Made by a program: the position numbers and the translations under genes. This document shows positions 46,367-56,600 of a stretch of 64,000 nucleotides of DNA, piece after piece. A model generated the notes under the pieces. That model saw nothing but the letters and a program-made list of their open reading frames with translations, had not been told where the DNA came from and ran no database searches. Every line of letters starts with the position of its first letter. Within the stretch, counting starts at the first letter, position 1. The DNA is taken from positions 71,594,523-71,658,522 of the forward strand of contig OY997589.1 in the NCBI GenBank assembly GCA_963921825.1, given 5' to 3'. Source of the stretch: Erodium maritimum. Taxonomy: Eukaryota > Streptophyta > Magnoliopsida > Geraniales > Geraniaceae.

Positions 46367-47464
46367 GTGTCGGTATCCTCTGCACGGATACACGCAAACG
46401 TTTAGTTTGCGAATTTACACAACGACGACGTGCTCTATAAATACTAGCGTTCACACGGTCTACGCCTACTCTAACGCACTTGTTACTAAAACGTCACCCT
46501 GCTCACGTCATTAACACCTCAATTACTAGAACACGTAAGAGAAACCTCAAATAAACCGCACAAACATACACCAAGTCACGCAACAACAATCCTAACCGCA
46601 CAACGATTTTTTTTTTTGAAAGTAGCTGACTGGACCAGGCCGGCAAGTGGGCCGGATCGTGCAGCCTTCCGGGCCGGTGAGTGGCCCGGGCGGTGCCACC
46701 TTCCGGGCCGGCAAGCCATCCGGACCGTGCTGTCGTCTGGGCCGGCAAGCCACCCGGTCCATTTCACCTTCCGCGCCAAAACAGTGGCCCCGACCACGTC
46801 TCCTATCGGGCCGGTCCATGGCCCGCCCCGTAGCAGTGACGATTTTGCACTCATCACATCCGCTACGTCTACCTTAGGGCACTCGTATCCTACCCTGCTC
46901 ATGGCGACCCGCACATTTGTGCGTCGCAGCTGTTCGACCACCCATCTAACGACACACGTACGACAACTCCAAGACCAACCACCTCAATCATAAGCCGACA
47001 AGGCCAACCAAATCAAAACCACGCCCACCGGGCCAACAATTTCAGCAACACGCCCACCGGGCCAGCCAAAATCAAGTACGCCCACAGGGCCAACCAATTT
47101 TAAAACTTTCTCCATTTCATTATAAAACCTCATTTCCTGACATCAGGTAGTTACAACCCGGTCCAGGCGTCCCCGAACGACATTGTACCCACTTGATATC
47201 AGCACCGTCACGCTCGACTATAGGGGCGCCCCTGAGTCGAGTCGCGACAGCTTAAAAACGTTTCACGCAGCAACACACAGACAATATGCCAGTAATAACC
47301 GTACTACACATACACACAAACACAAACGGGACTCAAAACACTACGGGTCTACACACGGTTTCCGACTTGCGTACCCAACGCACGACGGGACTTTACCGAC
47401 TCGACTCTCCCCACCTAATTAACGTACAGTCCGAGGTGTGAAACCTCGAGCTCTGATACCAAGT
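46367..47464 (-). other. Leader of element C with primer binding site
   Basis: The tRNA-Met primer site (TGGTATCAGAGCTC on the minus strand) is at about 47449-47461, next to the LTR end at 47465. The leader includes repeats of CGCCCACCGGGCCAACC (47000-47100) like those of element A, and a set of GGGCCGGCAAGC-type repeats at 46630-46830 near a short T run. Confidence 0.75.
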
Positions 47465-50337
47465 TGTCACGCCCCAAATTCAGTAGAACCGAACCCGGAA
47501 CGCTAACGTTTAAGTCAATAAAACATTTTCAAACCTTTAAAATAAAGCACTTTAAAACCACCATTTTGTTCATCAAAATAATAATTTACAACTCAAAAGT
47601 ACGTCCCAACAAGCGGACAAAATACAAGTGTACGTCGCTAGACTCAAAAAGGAAACCCAGACTCCCGCTCCTAGCTCTTCAAGCTTCGAGAGCTCACCAC
47701 CACGGATAACAGACTCAACACTCGGACACGTAATGTAGAAATTCTATGGGTGAGTGTTCGCTCACCACCACGGATAACAGACTAACTACGACATACTTAG
47801 TAGACAATGCCGGTAACACCAACAACAACCTAATACCGGGGACTACTATCCCCAAACTCAAGTATCCCGACTGACACATAAACTGTTACCTTCCTCAACC
47901 GACTCAACACTCGGACACGTAATGTAGACCTGACACAACGGTTACGGCCTCAACCCAAAGACTCAAAAGATAACCACACAACACCCAAGATCACAAAGGA
48001 TCGTACACCAACCAAGATCACAAAGGATCGCACACCAACCAAGATCACAAAGGATCGGACTCTAGCTGCTCAGTACCGGTTGCTAACCGGCTGGGCTTGA
48101 GCCTGCCCCACGCAACTTCCCACGGTCTCTGTCGGGCCAGGCGGTCGACCTGTTAGCGATATAAACCGAGTTACTTTTCCGATAGCTAGTCGGAAGGGGA
48201 GCAACCCTCCATCGCAGATGAATGCACCCCTTTTTCCGGTGGTTAACCCGGAAGGCGGGCCAAGCCCCACGACACGTGGCCCCAGGACCCCTTTCTTGTC
48301 AGGTGGCCCCCCAACCTCGTCTGAACAATGCACACGCGCGCAAACCACGGGACCCCTTTCTTGTCAGGCGGTCCCCCAACCTCGGGCAGAGACTGTCCAC
48401 AACCAAAGTCAACAACAACAACAATCACATGTTCAACAACCCCACGGACACTCATGGCCACCCAAGACACCAACAATAAAATAACACGGGTTCAACAACC
48501 CCGCGGCACTCAAGGCCACCCAAGACACAGACAGTAAAGTACGGACTCTCATGGCCACCCAAGACACAAACAGTAAAGTACGGGCTCTCATGGCCACCCG
48601 AGACACAAACAATAAACAATCAACCTCCGGGCATAACCAAATGCCTCCAGTAATTCTAATATCGAAAGTTCACTGCTCCTACGACAATACTAAGTGTCAC
48701 ATGCGTTTCTATTGTTCGATACGTTCCCGTATCATACGACACCACCCGGTGTCGCCTGCCTTTCTAATATTCGATAAACCTACTTATCCCACGACACCCA
48801 AGTGTCACATGCATTTCTATTGTTAACTTTCCCTAGTCAGGGCCGAGATCCGACTACTTTTCCCTACCTCGTATGCTTTCTCCAAAAGCTCACAATCAAG
48901 CTCCGGCGTGATCCCGATCACTCGCCTAGCTTTCCCTTTCCTCTGTCTGCGGCACGATCTAATAAGAACACAATTTTAAATACTTTTAAGCTTGCAGGCA
49001 TACACTAAATTTTAATAAACTTGACGCCCAAAAGTAACCCCGACAATGTCGATCACTCCCAAACTTCCCAATTACTCGACATTGTCGATAATGGACCCGG
49101 AAAGGCCCATTTCGCCCGACCCGACGAATCTGCCCGGGTTTTGAAAACGACCTTCCAGGGCTCCGAAAATTCCCGTTTTCGTTTCTACGGTCTTAGAATA
49201 ATTCAAGGGTTCCTATGCACTCGACGGAATCAATTTCTGACTTCCGAGTAATTTAATTCGCGTTTAAAGTTTCTAAACCCGTCAATTACAACTTTTACAA
49301 TTTAATTCCAAATTTCGATCCGGGTGTGAATTAACGACTTGGGGAACGTCCTAAACCACCCGAACACGAAAACCCGTGACCCGGGCACGTGGGCCCCACC
49401 CGGCCAACCTTGGCCGTGGGTGGCTAGGGCCATTTTGGGGCCGATCCACCATGATGGTGGCCGGTCCTAGCTCCGGCCAGCCACCCCATGGCCGGCCAGC
49501 CACCGTGCACGGTGGCCGGAGCTCCCCCCGAGCCTCCGGTCACCGGAAAATGATCATCTCTTCGCTCCAAACACCTCCAACAAACCCCACACCTCAACTC
49601 ATCCATATTCAACCCATTTCAATCCAAACCCTAACTTTTAAACTTAACAAAACGAGAATCGATTAGGTGCTCACCGTAGAGAAAGTTGATGTGAGCTCGA
49701 TTCCTTTAGCTTTGAGACGATCCAACGGTTTGATGCTCGTGAATAGTGGAAAATCTTCAAACCCCCCTTCTCTTTCTCTCCCTTTCTTCTCCTTCTCCTT
49801 CTCTCTCTAAAACCCTTTTTTCTCTTTCTTTTCTCCTTGCCCGAACCCCCCCTTGTACTCATCTTGTTTTGCCCCAAAAACCTAACACCACCACTTGTTT
49901 GACAAGTGGAAAAATGGGTCCCATACCTTTTTGGAAAATATCTCTTAGATATTTTCCAATCAGATTCGCGAAATTCGGACGTCTCGGGCCCCGAACGGGC
50001 ACTTTTTCCAAGAAATTACGAAATTTCACGGGCTACAAGGAAACGGCTCAACTAAGACCGTTGTGACGACGGCTAAGCTTTTTGGATTTAAAACGGCCCT
50101 CGAACGGACCAAAACGTCGCTCGGTTGACTTTTCCAGCAAAAAGTCAACCTTTCCCTAATTGGTCAGAAAGTTGCCATGAATCCCCCGGAACTCACTTTG
50201 GTCGATATTGGGGTCAACTTAAGTCCGGTATGACCCTCGGGGTCAATTTTAGGTTCAATTAAGTGTCTGTCTTAAATTTTTTAAATTTTCCTGTTTTTCG
50301 CAGATTTGACTGGCGTTGACCGGGAGTGTTTATTACA
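47465..50337 (-). repeat. 5' LTR of element C
   Basis: 2873 bases, own sense TGTAATAAACACTCCCGG to GGGGCGTGACA. It carries the shared minisatellite (48420-48610) and, at 50280-50337, the same starting block as the solo LTR at 3600-3687. A G/C-rich stretch (49390-49540) is specific to this copy. Confidence 0.9.
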
Positions 50338-50966
50338 TCTATGGTCCCTGGAGGAGGAGATGCATTTTGTGGTGAATTGGCTCACCTTTTACGAGTACAG
50401 GGGCAAGTATTGGCATCAACTATACCTTATTTCGTTGAAACCGGGAATGAGGAGTGGCCTCAACGGACGGAGAAGCAAATGAAGGATCACTTCCAAAAAA
50501 TGAGCAAGAAGTAAAAGTGCTTTGATGCTATTTACCGGAAGCGTCTGAACGAGCGTAGGAAAGGCGCAACCGATGACGAAATCTATGCTGCAACCGTGAG
50601 TGAATATCAAGGCCAACACGGGCAGTGGACAAAACGTCTTGTGTGGGAGATGCTCAAAGACGATGCGAAGTGGCGTTCACACATTCGCACCATTAGGAAT
50701 TAGGTTAACTAGCTTATTTTAAATTATTGTGTTTTAAATTATCGAATATGCACTAGGTTTAAAATATTATGTAATGTGTTTGTGGGTTTAAATAAAAGTA
50801 GTAATTAAATTTGGGGTGCTTTTTTAATTATTGAAACTGTATTAACATGGCTCCTAACACTAGTAGTGTCAGACTATTGGAGGAGCAGTGCCAGGAAGCC
50901 AAAAACCACTTCATGACACTGCTCCTTGACACTACCTAGTGTCAAACCATTAGAGATGCTCTTATG

Positions 50967-51460
50967 CATGAGAATATGGTACAAATTATGAGCAAACACA
51001 ACCCAACTGTTCCGCGAATGTTGGTGAAAAACCATCTAAGTACCATAAATTTGAAAAATATAAGTTATTGTGTGCATCTAAAGTTGAAACTAATACATCT
51101 GAATCAGAGAGATACCGCAAGGAGAAAGCAACATAAAAATGGTTTCAATGTCTTAACATGGTGGGCTGAAAATGCTCATAAGTACCCAATTATTTCTAGA
51201 ATCGTTACAATTTAGCTATTCCAATGACCTTAGTACCTAGTGAGTGTGCTTTTAGTAGGGATAGTAGGGTACTCGACCCACTTAGGAGTTTCTTAAGCAC
51301 TAGGATGATACAAACTTTTCTATGTACTCAAGATTGATACTCCACCAGCCATATATTTGGACTGTGTGGTGAAAGATATGGAAGAAATGCAAGTAACAGA
51401 TAATGGTATGAAACAATTTTTTTCTGTTTTGGACGAGCGCTAAAATTTTTATTTAAAAAG
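50967..51460 (+). pseudogene. hAT transposase C-terminal (dimerisation) remnant
   Basis: In changing frames the sequence reads SKVETNTSESERYRKEKA, then NGFNVLTWWAENAHKYPIIS (about 51140-51200), then CAFSRDSRVLDPLRSFLSTR with MIQTFLCTQD (about 51243-51330). The order (FDVLxWW...N...YP.lS, then SaFS...rvld..RssL, then liC..dW) is that of the hAT family dimerisation domain of RICESLEEPER-type proteins. It is short, with stops and shifts, and its front part is missing. Element B inserted next to it. Confidence 0.7.
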
Positions 51461-52182
51461 TTCACTTTTCGGGGAGGAAAAGAACAAAAAGACCTGAGAG
51501 TTACACAAGATAATTAAAAAAGAGCTCCATTAAGCGTAAGCTAAAACGGGACGCAACCCGACAATACTAAATGATAAAACAAAATCTATATTCAAAACAG
51601 AGTAGACCAGTGAACAATCTTTCAGGAGACTTAGATTGACATCCTACCTACACTGATAAATGGTACTTTAAAGTATGACAAATAAGAATAAACATGGCTC
51701 GTAAAAGTTGAGTTATTCCCGTCCCTCCACTACCGAAAGAAGCGACCTTTAATGTATCTTCCAGATGAGTACCCACCAGACCCAAATAAGAATAAACAAA
51801 ACCGGGCTAGACTTTTGAACAACTACTCATCAACCTGTAAAAACCGAAAGCCATTTTTTATATTTGTTTTCTTGTTTGTAATTAGGCTTAGAGTGAAAGG
51901 CCAACAGAAAGTCCAGAGGGTTTTGTGGGCCGGATAAAAACGCAAACCAGCTGTTTTTGTAATCGACCGAATTTCGTGGTTGGTGTCGAATTTCAAGAAA
52001 CCGACTGTCACGATCCGATTACAAAAAAAATAGTAAAATGATCTATCACCAACGAATCCCTTCCCTAGTTCTTGTTTTTCACTCCAAATTTATTGGTCAT
52101 GTTCTTTATCATCTGTTCCGTACTGTTATTAACAGTCCCACCACAATTTTGACATTACGGATCAAAATTTGGGTGCTACTGA
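51461..52182. other. No gene recognised
   Basis: About 720 bases of AT-rich sequence. A 61-codon frame at 51752-51937 has no recognised similarity. A motif AGTCCCACCACAA near 52130 recurs at 53318-53352 on the other side of the next element. Confidence 0.45.
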
Positions 52183-53273
52183 GAGCATCCACATCAAGGC
52201 GAACCTTCATGGCGAGGCAAGGGCAGGGGCTGAAGGGGGAGGTTCGGGGTTCGAGGTCCGCACCGGTGTGGAGGGGGTTTGGTGCGAGGCATGAGGGGCG
52301 GGGGCGTGGGGGGGGGGGGGGGGGGGAAGGTTCGGGGGGCAGGGGCGCGAGGCATAAATCAGCCCCGCTGCCTCGCCCCCTTCTGCTTCGCCGGCAACCT
52401 CTCTTCCATTGACGCGTGGTCTGTTAGAAAAAAAAAATTGCAGAGTCATGAGGTTGAAGAAGATGTTTTAATTAGTTTTTTTTTTTGTATTGATTGGTTA
52501 TTAGTTATTAGTATTAGTATTGATTGGTTATTAGTATTAATTAACAATTGATATTAATTAGGTAATTAGTATTAATGGTAATTAGGTATTAATTAGGTAT
52601 TAATGGTAATTAGGTATTAATTAGGTAATTAGGTATTAATTAGGTAATTAAATATATGTTAATTAGATAATTAGGTGATTAATAAATGATAATTATAATA
52701 AACATTTTATAATTGTATATATGTAATTAGGTAATTAAATATATGTTAATTAGGTAATTAGGTGATTAATAAATGGTAATTATAATAATCCTTTTATAAT
52801 TGTATATATGTAATCGATATTATGAGGATAAAAAATATCAGGGTAACAAACATTTTTTTGTTGCGATAAAAAATATCCGACGACGGGGCTCAAACGTTAT
52901 TATCAGGAATAGTAACTGTCAAACGTTATCATCAGTAATATTAACGGTCATAAAAGAATTCATCACTTGTAGAAGCTTATATCGACCAAATGAATTGTCA
53001 GTTTGAATTATGTATTTTTTTTCATTTAATTAATCTTTTTAAATTTTTTATTTTTATTAATGAAATTTTATTTAGTAGTTGTCGATTTAAAAATAACGTT
53101 AACAATTCAGTTAAAAGCTTAATTAATTACACAGTCAGTATTTCTGAAAATCAAGCCCCCCATACACGCCCTTCTGATGTACATCACACTTTTTTAGGGG
53201 GACAGAACCCTGCCTAGTCAACAAAGGGTTCTGCCTCAGGGTTTAGGGCTCTGCCCCCTTGATGTGGATGCTC
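52183..53273. mobile_element. Harbinger-type MITE, 1091 bases, with low-complexity core
   Basis: The ends GAGCATCCACATCAAGG and the mirror CCTTGATGTGGATGCTC are perfect inverted repeats over 17 bases, flanked by TGA at 52180-52182 and 53274-53276. The left half is GC-rich with a run of 19 G at 52308-52326; the right half is very AT-rich. The 5' end gives Arg/Gly-rich frames on both strands that are not genes. The terminal sequence matches the ends near 25000-25084. Confidence 0.78.
52480..52800. repeat. Degenerate ATTAGGTAATTA tandem repeats
   Basis: Many units of 11-13 bases built from TTAATTAGGTAATTAGGTATT, plus a longer duplication in which about 100 bases (TAATTAAATATATGTTAATTAG to ATAATTGTATATATG) occur twice. 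It is an expansion inside the MITE. Confidence 0.8.
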
Positions 53274-53276
53274 TGA

Positions 53277-53664
53277 GGCTGGGCTTAGTCTATCACATCG
53301 TTTAATCCGTCTGTTATTAATAGTCCCACCACAACTGTTATGAATAGTCCCACCGCAAAAAATCATGGTACAAACACAGTATAACATGATAATCCCATTT
53401 AAAATAATAATCAGTTTGTTCAAAAGATAAATATTTTATTGGTTTATTTACTTATTATATCTGAGCCAATAGGGTGAAGAAGGGACAACACCACCCGCCG
53501 CCGGGTTGAGAAGATAAACTCAAGTGGCCGACTCAGCGTCAGTTCAGTAGCGACTCATCACTGTGTCATCGTCATCTCCAAGTCCAACCCATCTAGCTTT
53601 TTCAATTTCATCTTCTTCATTGCCATCTCTAGGGTTTCATTTTCTCTGCTCTGTTTCCAAAGCT
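53277..53664 (+). promoter_or_regulatory. Promoter and 5' UTR region of the IPMS gene
   Basis: Copies of TAGTCCCACCAC lie at 53318-53352. A TATA-like ATTATAT (about 53453) and a CCAAT box (53464) lie upstream of a C/T-rich leader that starts near 53500. The exact transcription start cannot be read from the sequence. The frame open from 53563 starts with GTG and is not used as a start here. Confidence 0.45.
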
Positions 53665-56600
53665 ATGGCGTCTTTGTTCACCAACCTCCATATCTCTCCC
53701 ATTTCTCTGCCGATCAATCAACCCAAATCCTCCCTCCGCTTAACCAAAACTCACTTCCTCCCCCGCCACCACAAACCCACATTCCTCTCCGCCCCGCCCC
53801 TCAAAACCCTCACCGGAACCATCATATCCTGCTGCGCTGCCTCCCCAATCCGTCGACCTGAATACATCCCCAACCGCATTTCCGACCCCAACTACGTCCG
53901 CGTCTTCGACACCACCCTCCGCGACGGTGAGCAGTCCCCCGGCGCCACCATGACCTCCAAGGAAAAGCTCGACATAGCTCGCCAGCTCGCCAAGCTCGGG
54001 GTCGACATAATTGAGGCTGGCTTCCCGGCGGCCTCCAAGGACGACTTCGAGGCCGTGAAGTCGATTGCTAAAGAGGTCGGAAATGCGGTCTCCGAAGATG
54101 GGTACGTGCCTGTCATCTGTGGGCTCTCGAGGTGCAGTGAGAAGGATATTACGACAGCTTGGGAGGCCATCAAGTACGCCAAGCTTCCGAGGATACACAC
54201 TTTCATTGCTACCAGCGAGATTCATATGAAGTACAAGTTGAAGAAGACTAAAGAGGAGGTTATTGACATTGCAAGGAATATGGTGAGCTATGCCAGGAGT
54301 TTGGGCTGCAATGATGTCGAATTCAGCCCTGAGGATGCTGGGAGGTTAGAACTCTATATCTTTGTTGAGGTTTAGTCTCCGCATTAGGCTTAGCTGTAGA
54401 GTATAGCTTAAGTGAAATTAAGGCATAGAATCATTTTATTTCTCATGTTGGTATACTGAGACTGCAATTCGTTTTGGTTTACAAGATAATTTAGTGAAAG
54501 GAAAGAGAGCTAGCTTTGAAGGCATGCTCATATTTGGAACTCTATTAGTGTCATGGTAGTGGTATAGTTTTGTTGAATCGGGATTTGCTAAGATGGTGAT
54601 GAAAAAGTTTCATTTGTGGGATACTTGGATCATGTCATGATTTGCCTAGAAAATTATTTGAGAAGTGGGATTATGGTTAAATCTGTCATCTTGCTACTTC
54701 ACCACAGTACAAAAGAGTTACGTATTAAGTTATATACCGTGTAGAGTGTATCTTGATTTTCTTTGGGTGGGTACCTTGGTTTCTGGTTCAGTTTGTTGTT
54801 TGGAGAAAGATTGGATTGAATTTAATTATAAGTGCTTGCTCTTCAATTAACTTTATATTTAACAAGTGTTCTACCTTGGACAAAATGTTCATTTTAAACT
54901 CTCTTTTTTCATGGTATGGTTGTATGAAAATCATTCAGTTTGACTGTTGATATTTGTAATACTTCCTACACTTCTTGCTCTGCTCATAGGGTGTTTGAAT
55001 CTTTTCACCCTCTCTGCAGAAACGTCTGATGGTAGGTTTTGATGTTTGTTGGCAATTTGTTCTGCTTCTCTTTATCTCTTGTTTTCTGGCTTGTCGTCTT
55101 ATCTTTTTCCCTTTTACATCTCCTACCAGATCTGACAGGGAGTTTCTTTATCAAATTCTGGGTGAAGTTATCAAGGCTGGTGCCACAACTCTCAACATTC
55201 CTGACACTGTTGGTTACACTTTGCCTTTTGAATTTGGCAAATTGATTGCTGATATAAAAGCTAATACCCCTGGAATTGAAAATGTTATTATTTCAACTCA
55301 CTGCCAAAACGATCTTGGACTTTCCACCGCCAACACTATAGCTGTATGTATATTGTTTGTTTTCCCGCAATGCACATTGTCTGGTACAGGAACACCTTTT
55401 ATTCACATCCCCTCCATTCTAAATTCAGGGGGCATTAGCAGGTGCTAGACAAGTTGAAGTAACAATCAATGGCATTGGAGAAAGAGCCGGGAATGCCTCA
55501 CTAGAGGAGGTAACCCTTTAGTTCCCTAAATATGTCAAGTTTTCGCATTTATGAGTGTGGACACATGGACTGTTTACTTTTACCAAGCAATAGCTGATGA
55601 TGGGTAAAAAAAGTAAACTCCTATTTAAATATTATGAAGTGTATATTTCGCACTGTTATGGAAATTTCAAATGGCTGTTTGTGTATGGATCTATATATCA
55701 TGTTTCCCTTCTGCTATTTGTTTTTTCCCTTGTTTTTTCTCTGTATATAAAGTTACCTAAATGGGAAATATGCAGGTTGTGATGGCTTTAAAATGCCGCG
55801 GAGATGATGTTTTAGAAGGTCTTTACACTGGAATTAATATTCGCCACATCGTTATGGCAAGCAAGATGGTGATTCTTAAATCCCTAAACTGTTGTTATTT
55901 TTATTAGTTTTAGATAAGAACTTTTGTTAGTTTTTTTTAACACATCTTCATGGTTGCTAGGTTGAAGAGTACTCGGGATTACATGTACAGCCACACAAGG
56001 CTATTGTTGGAGCTAATGCTTTTGCTCATGAAAGTGGTATCCATCAGGTTGATTATCTTGTAATCCAATGGCTTTAGGGTGTTTATTTCTCTTCAGACAA
56101 GTTGCACACTTTATGGTTCATTTATGTCTGGTTTTCATTGTCTGTAGTTGTGTGCACCTCCTTTTGTGACAGCAATTTGGTTCTCAGATGATTGAAATTT
56201 TCATTTCTTACTGACATACAGACATTCATGTATACGACGGGATTAAATCTTGTTAGAGAAGTACTGATCTATATTTAGATGCTTATTCTTATAGAGGGAT
56301 TGAGAAATTTGTGATATTGGAATAAGATAGTAGTTGGATGAGGGTTACATTATTGGGCATATTGGATTGACATAAAGTTATAGCAGTTGCTGCATTTTTA
56401 TTTTACTGTGTATATATAGTTTTTGAAAAGTTGATCTGGTGTGCTATCAAGCAATATTTTCATTGGCTCGTCAATTAAGTTTTCTTATCAACCAACATGC
56501 ATTCAGGATTTTCCATATATTGTCATACGTTCTTATGATTTTGCTAAACTCATCTCCAGAGTTCCTCCAAACATTTTATTTTTCTTATATGTTCTGATGT

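Larger units (their letters stand above)
43316..50337 (-). mobile_element. Ty3/gypsy LTR retrotransposon fossil (element C), incomplete
   Basis: It lies in reverse, from TGTCACGCCCC at 43316 to TTTATTACA at 50337, with a perfect five-base duplication TCTAT at 43311-43315 and 50338-50342. In its own sense it has a 5' LTR (50337 to 47465), primer site, leader repeats, gag, protease, the first part of reverse transcriptase and a partial 3' LTR. It is clearly broken: part of pol and part of the 3' LTR are absent. Over the first 130 shared LTR bases I count about three differences, so it looks younger than element A. It landed in ORF2 of the two-gene transposon. Confidence 0.92.
43276..50703 (+). 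pseudogene. Transposon ORF2 (SANT/Myb-like), copy B, split by gypsy element C
   Basis: The start MAGSSSSWATEPLW at 43276 is interrupted after about 13 codons by element C and resumes at 50338. The remainder reads EEEMHFVVNWLTFYEYRGKYWHQLY, and after a one-base loss near 50430 it continues as FVETGNEEWPQRTEKQ, with a stop after MSKK near 50512 and then VWEMLKDDAKWRSHIRTIRN to the stop at 50701-50703. The pattern matches intact ORF2 in copy A. The insertion disabled the gene regardless of later changes. Confidence 0.75.
41523..50963 (+). mobile_element. PIF/Harbinger-like transposon with two SANT-like genes, copy B, split by a gypsy element
   Basis: The left end is GAGCACCTCCTACACG and the right end, mirrored, GAGCATCTCTAATGG; the triplet TTA flanks it at 41520-41522 and 50964-50966. 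Removing the retroelement and one copy of its five-base duplication leaves about 2414 bases, close to copy A's 2430. The gene order and the intergenic palindrome are the same as in copy A. GTGTCAG motifs are frequent in the first 130 bases. Both genes are damaged. Confidence 0.85.

Noticed and set aside
45897-46514. 205-codon plus frame
   Set aside because: Antisense to the gag region of gypsy element C.
53563-53664. Extension of the IPMS frame upstream of the ATG
   Set aside because: The frame opens with GTG, which is not a normal plant start; the first ATG in frame is at 53665 in a good context and gives a typical transit peptide.
53740-54225. 161-codon frame antisense to IPMS exon 1
   Set aside because: It is the shadow of a GC-rich coding exon; the plus strand carries a conserved enzyme.
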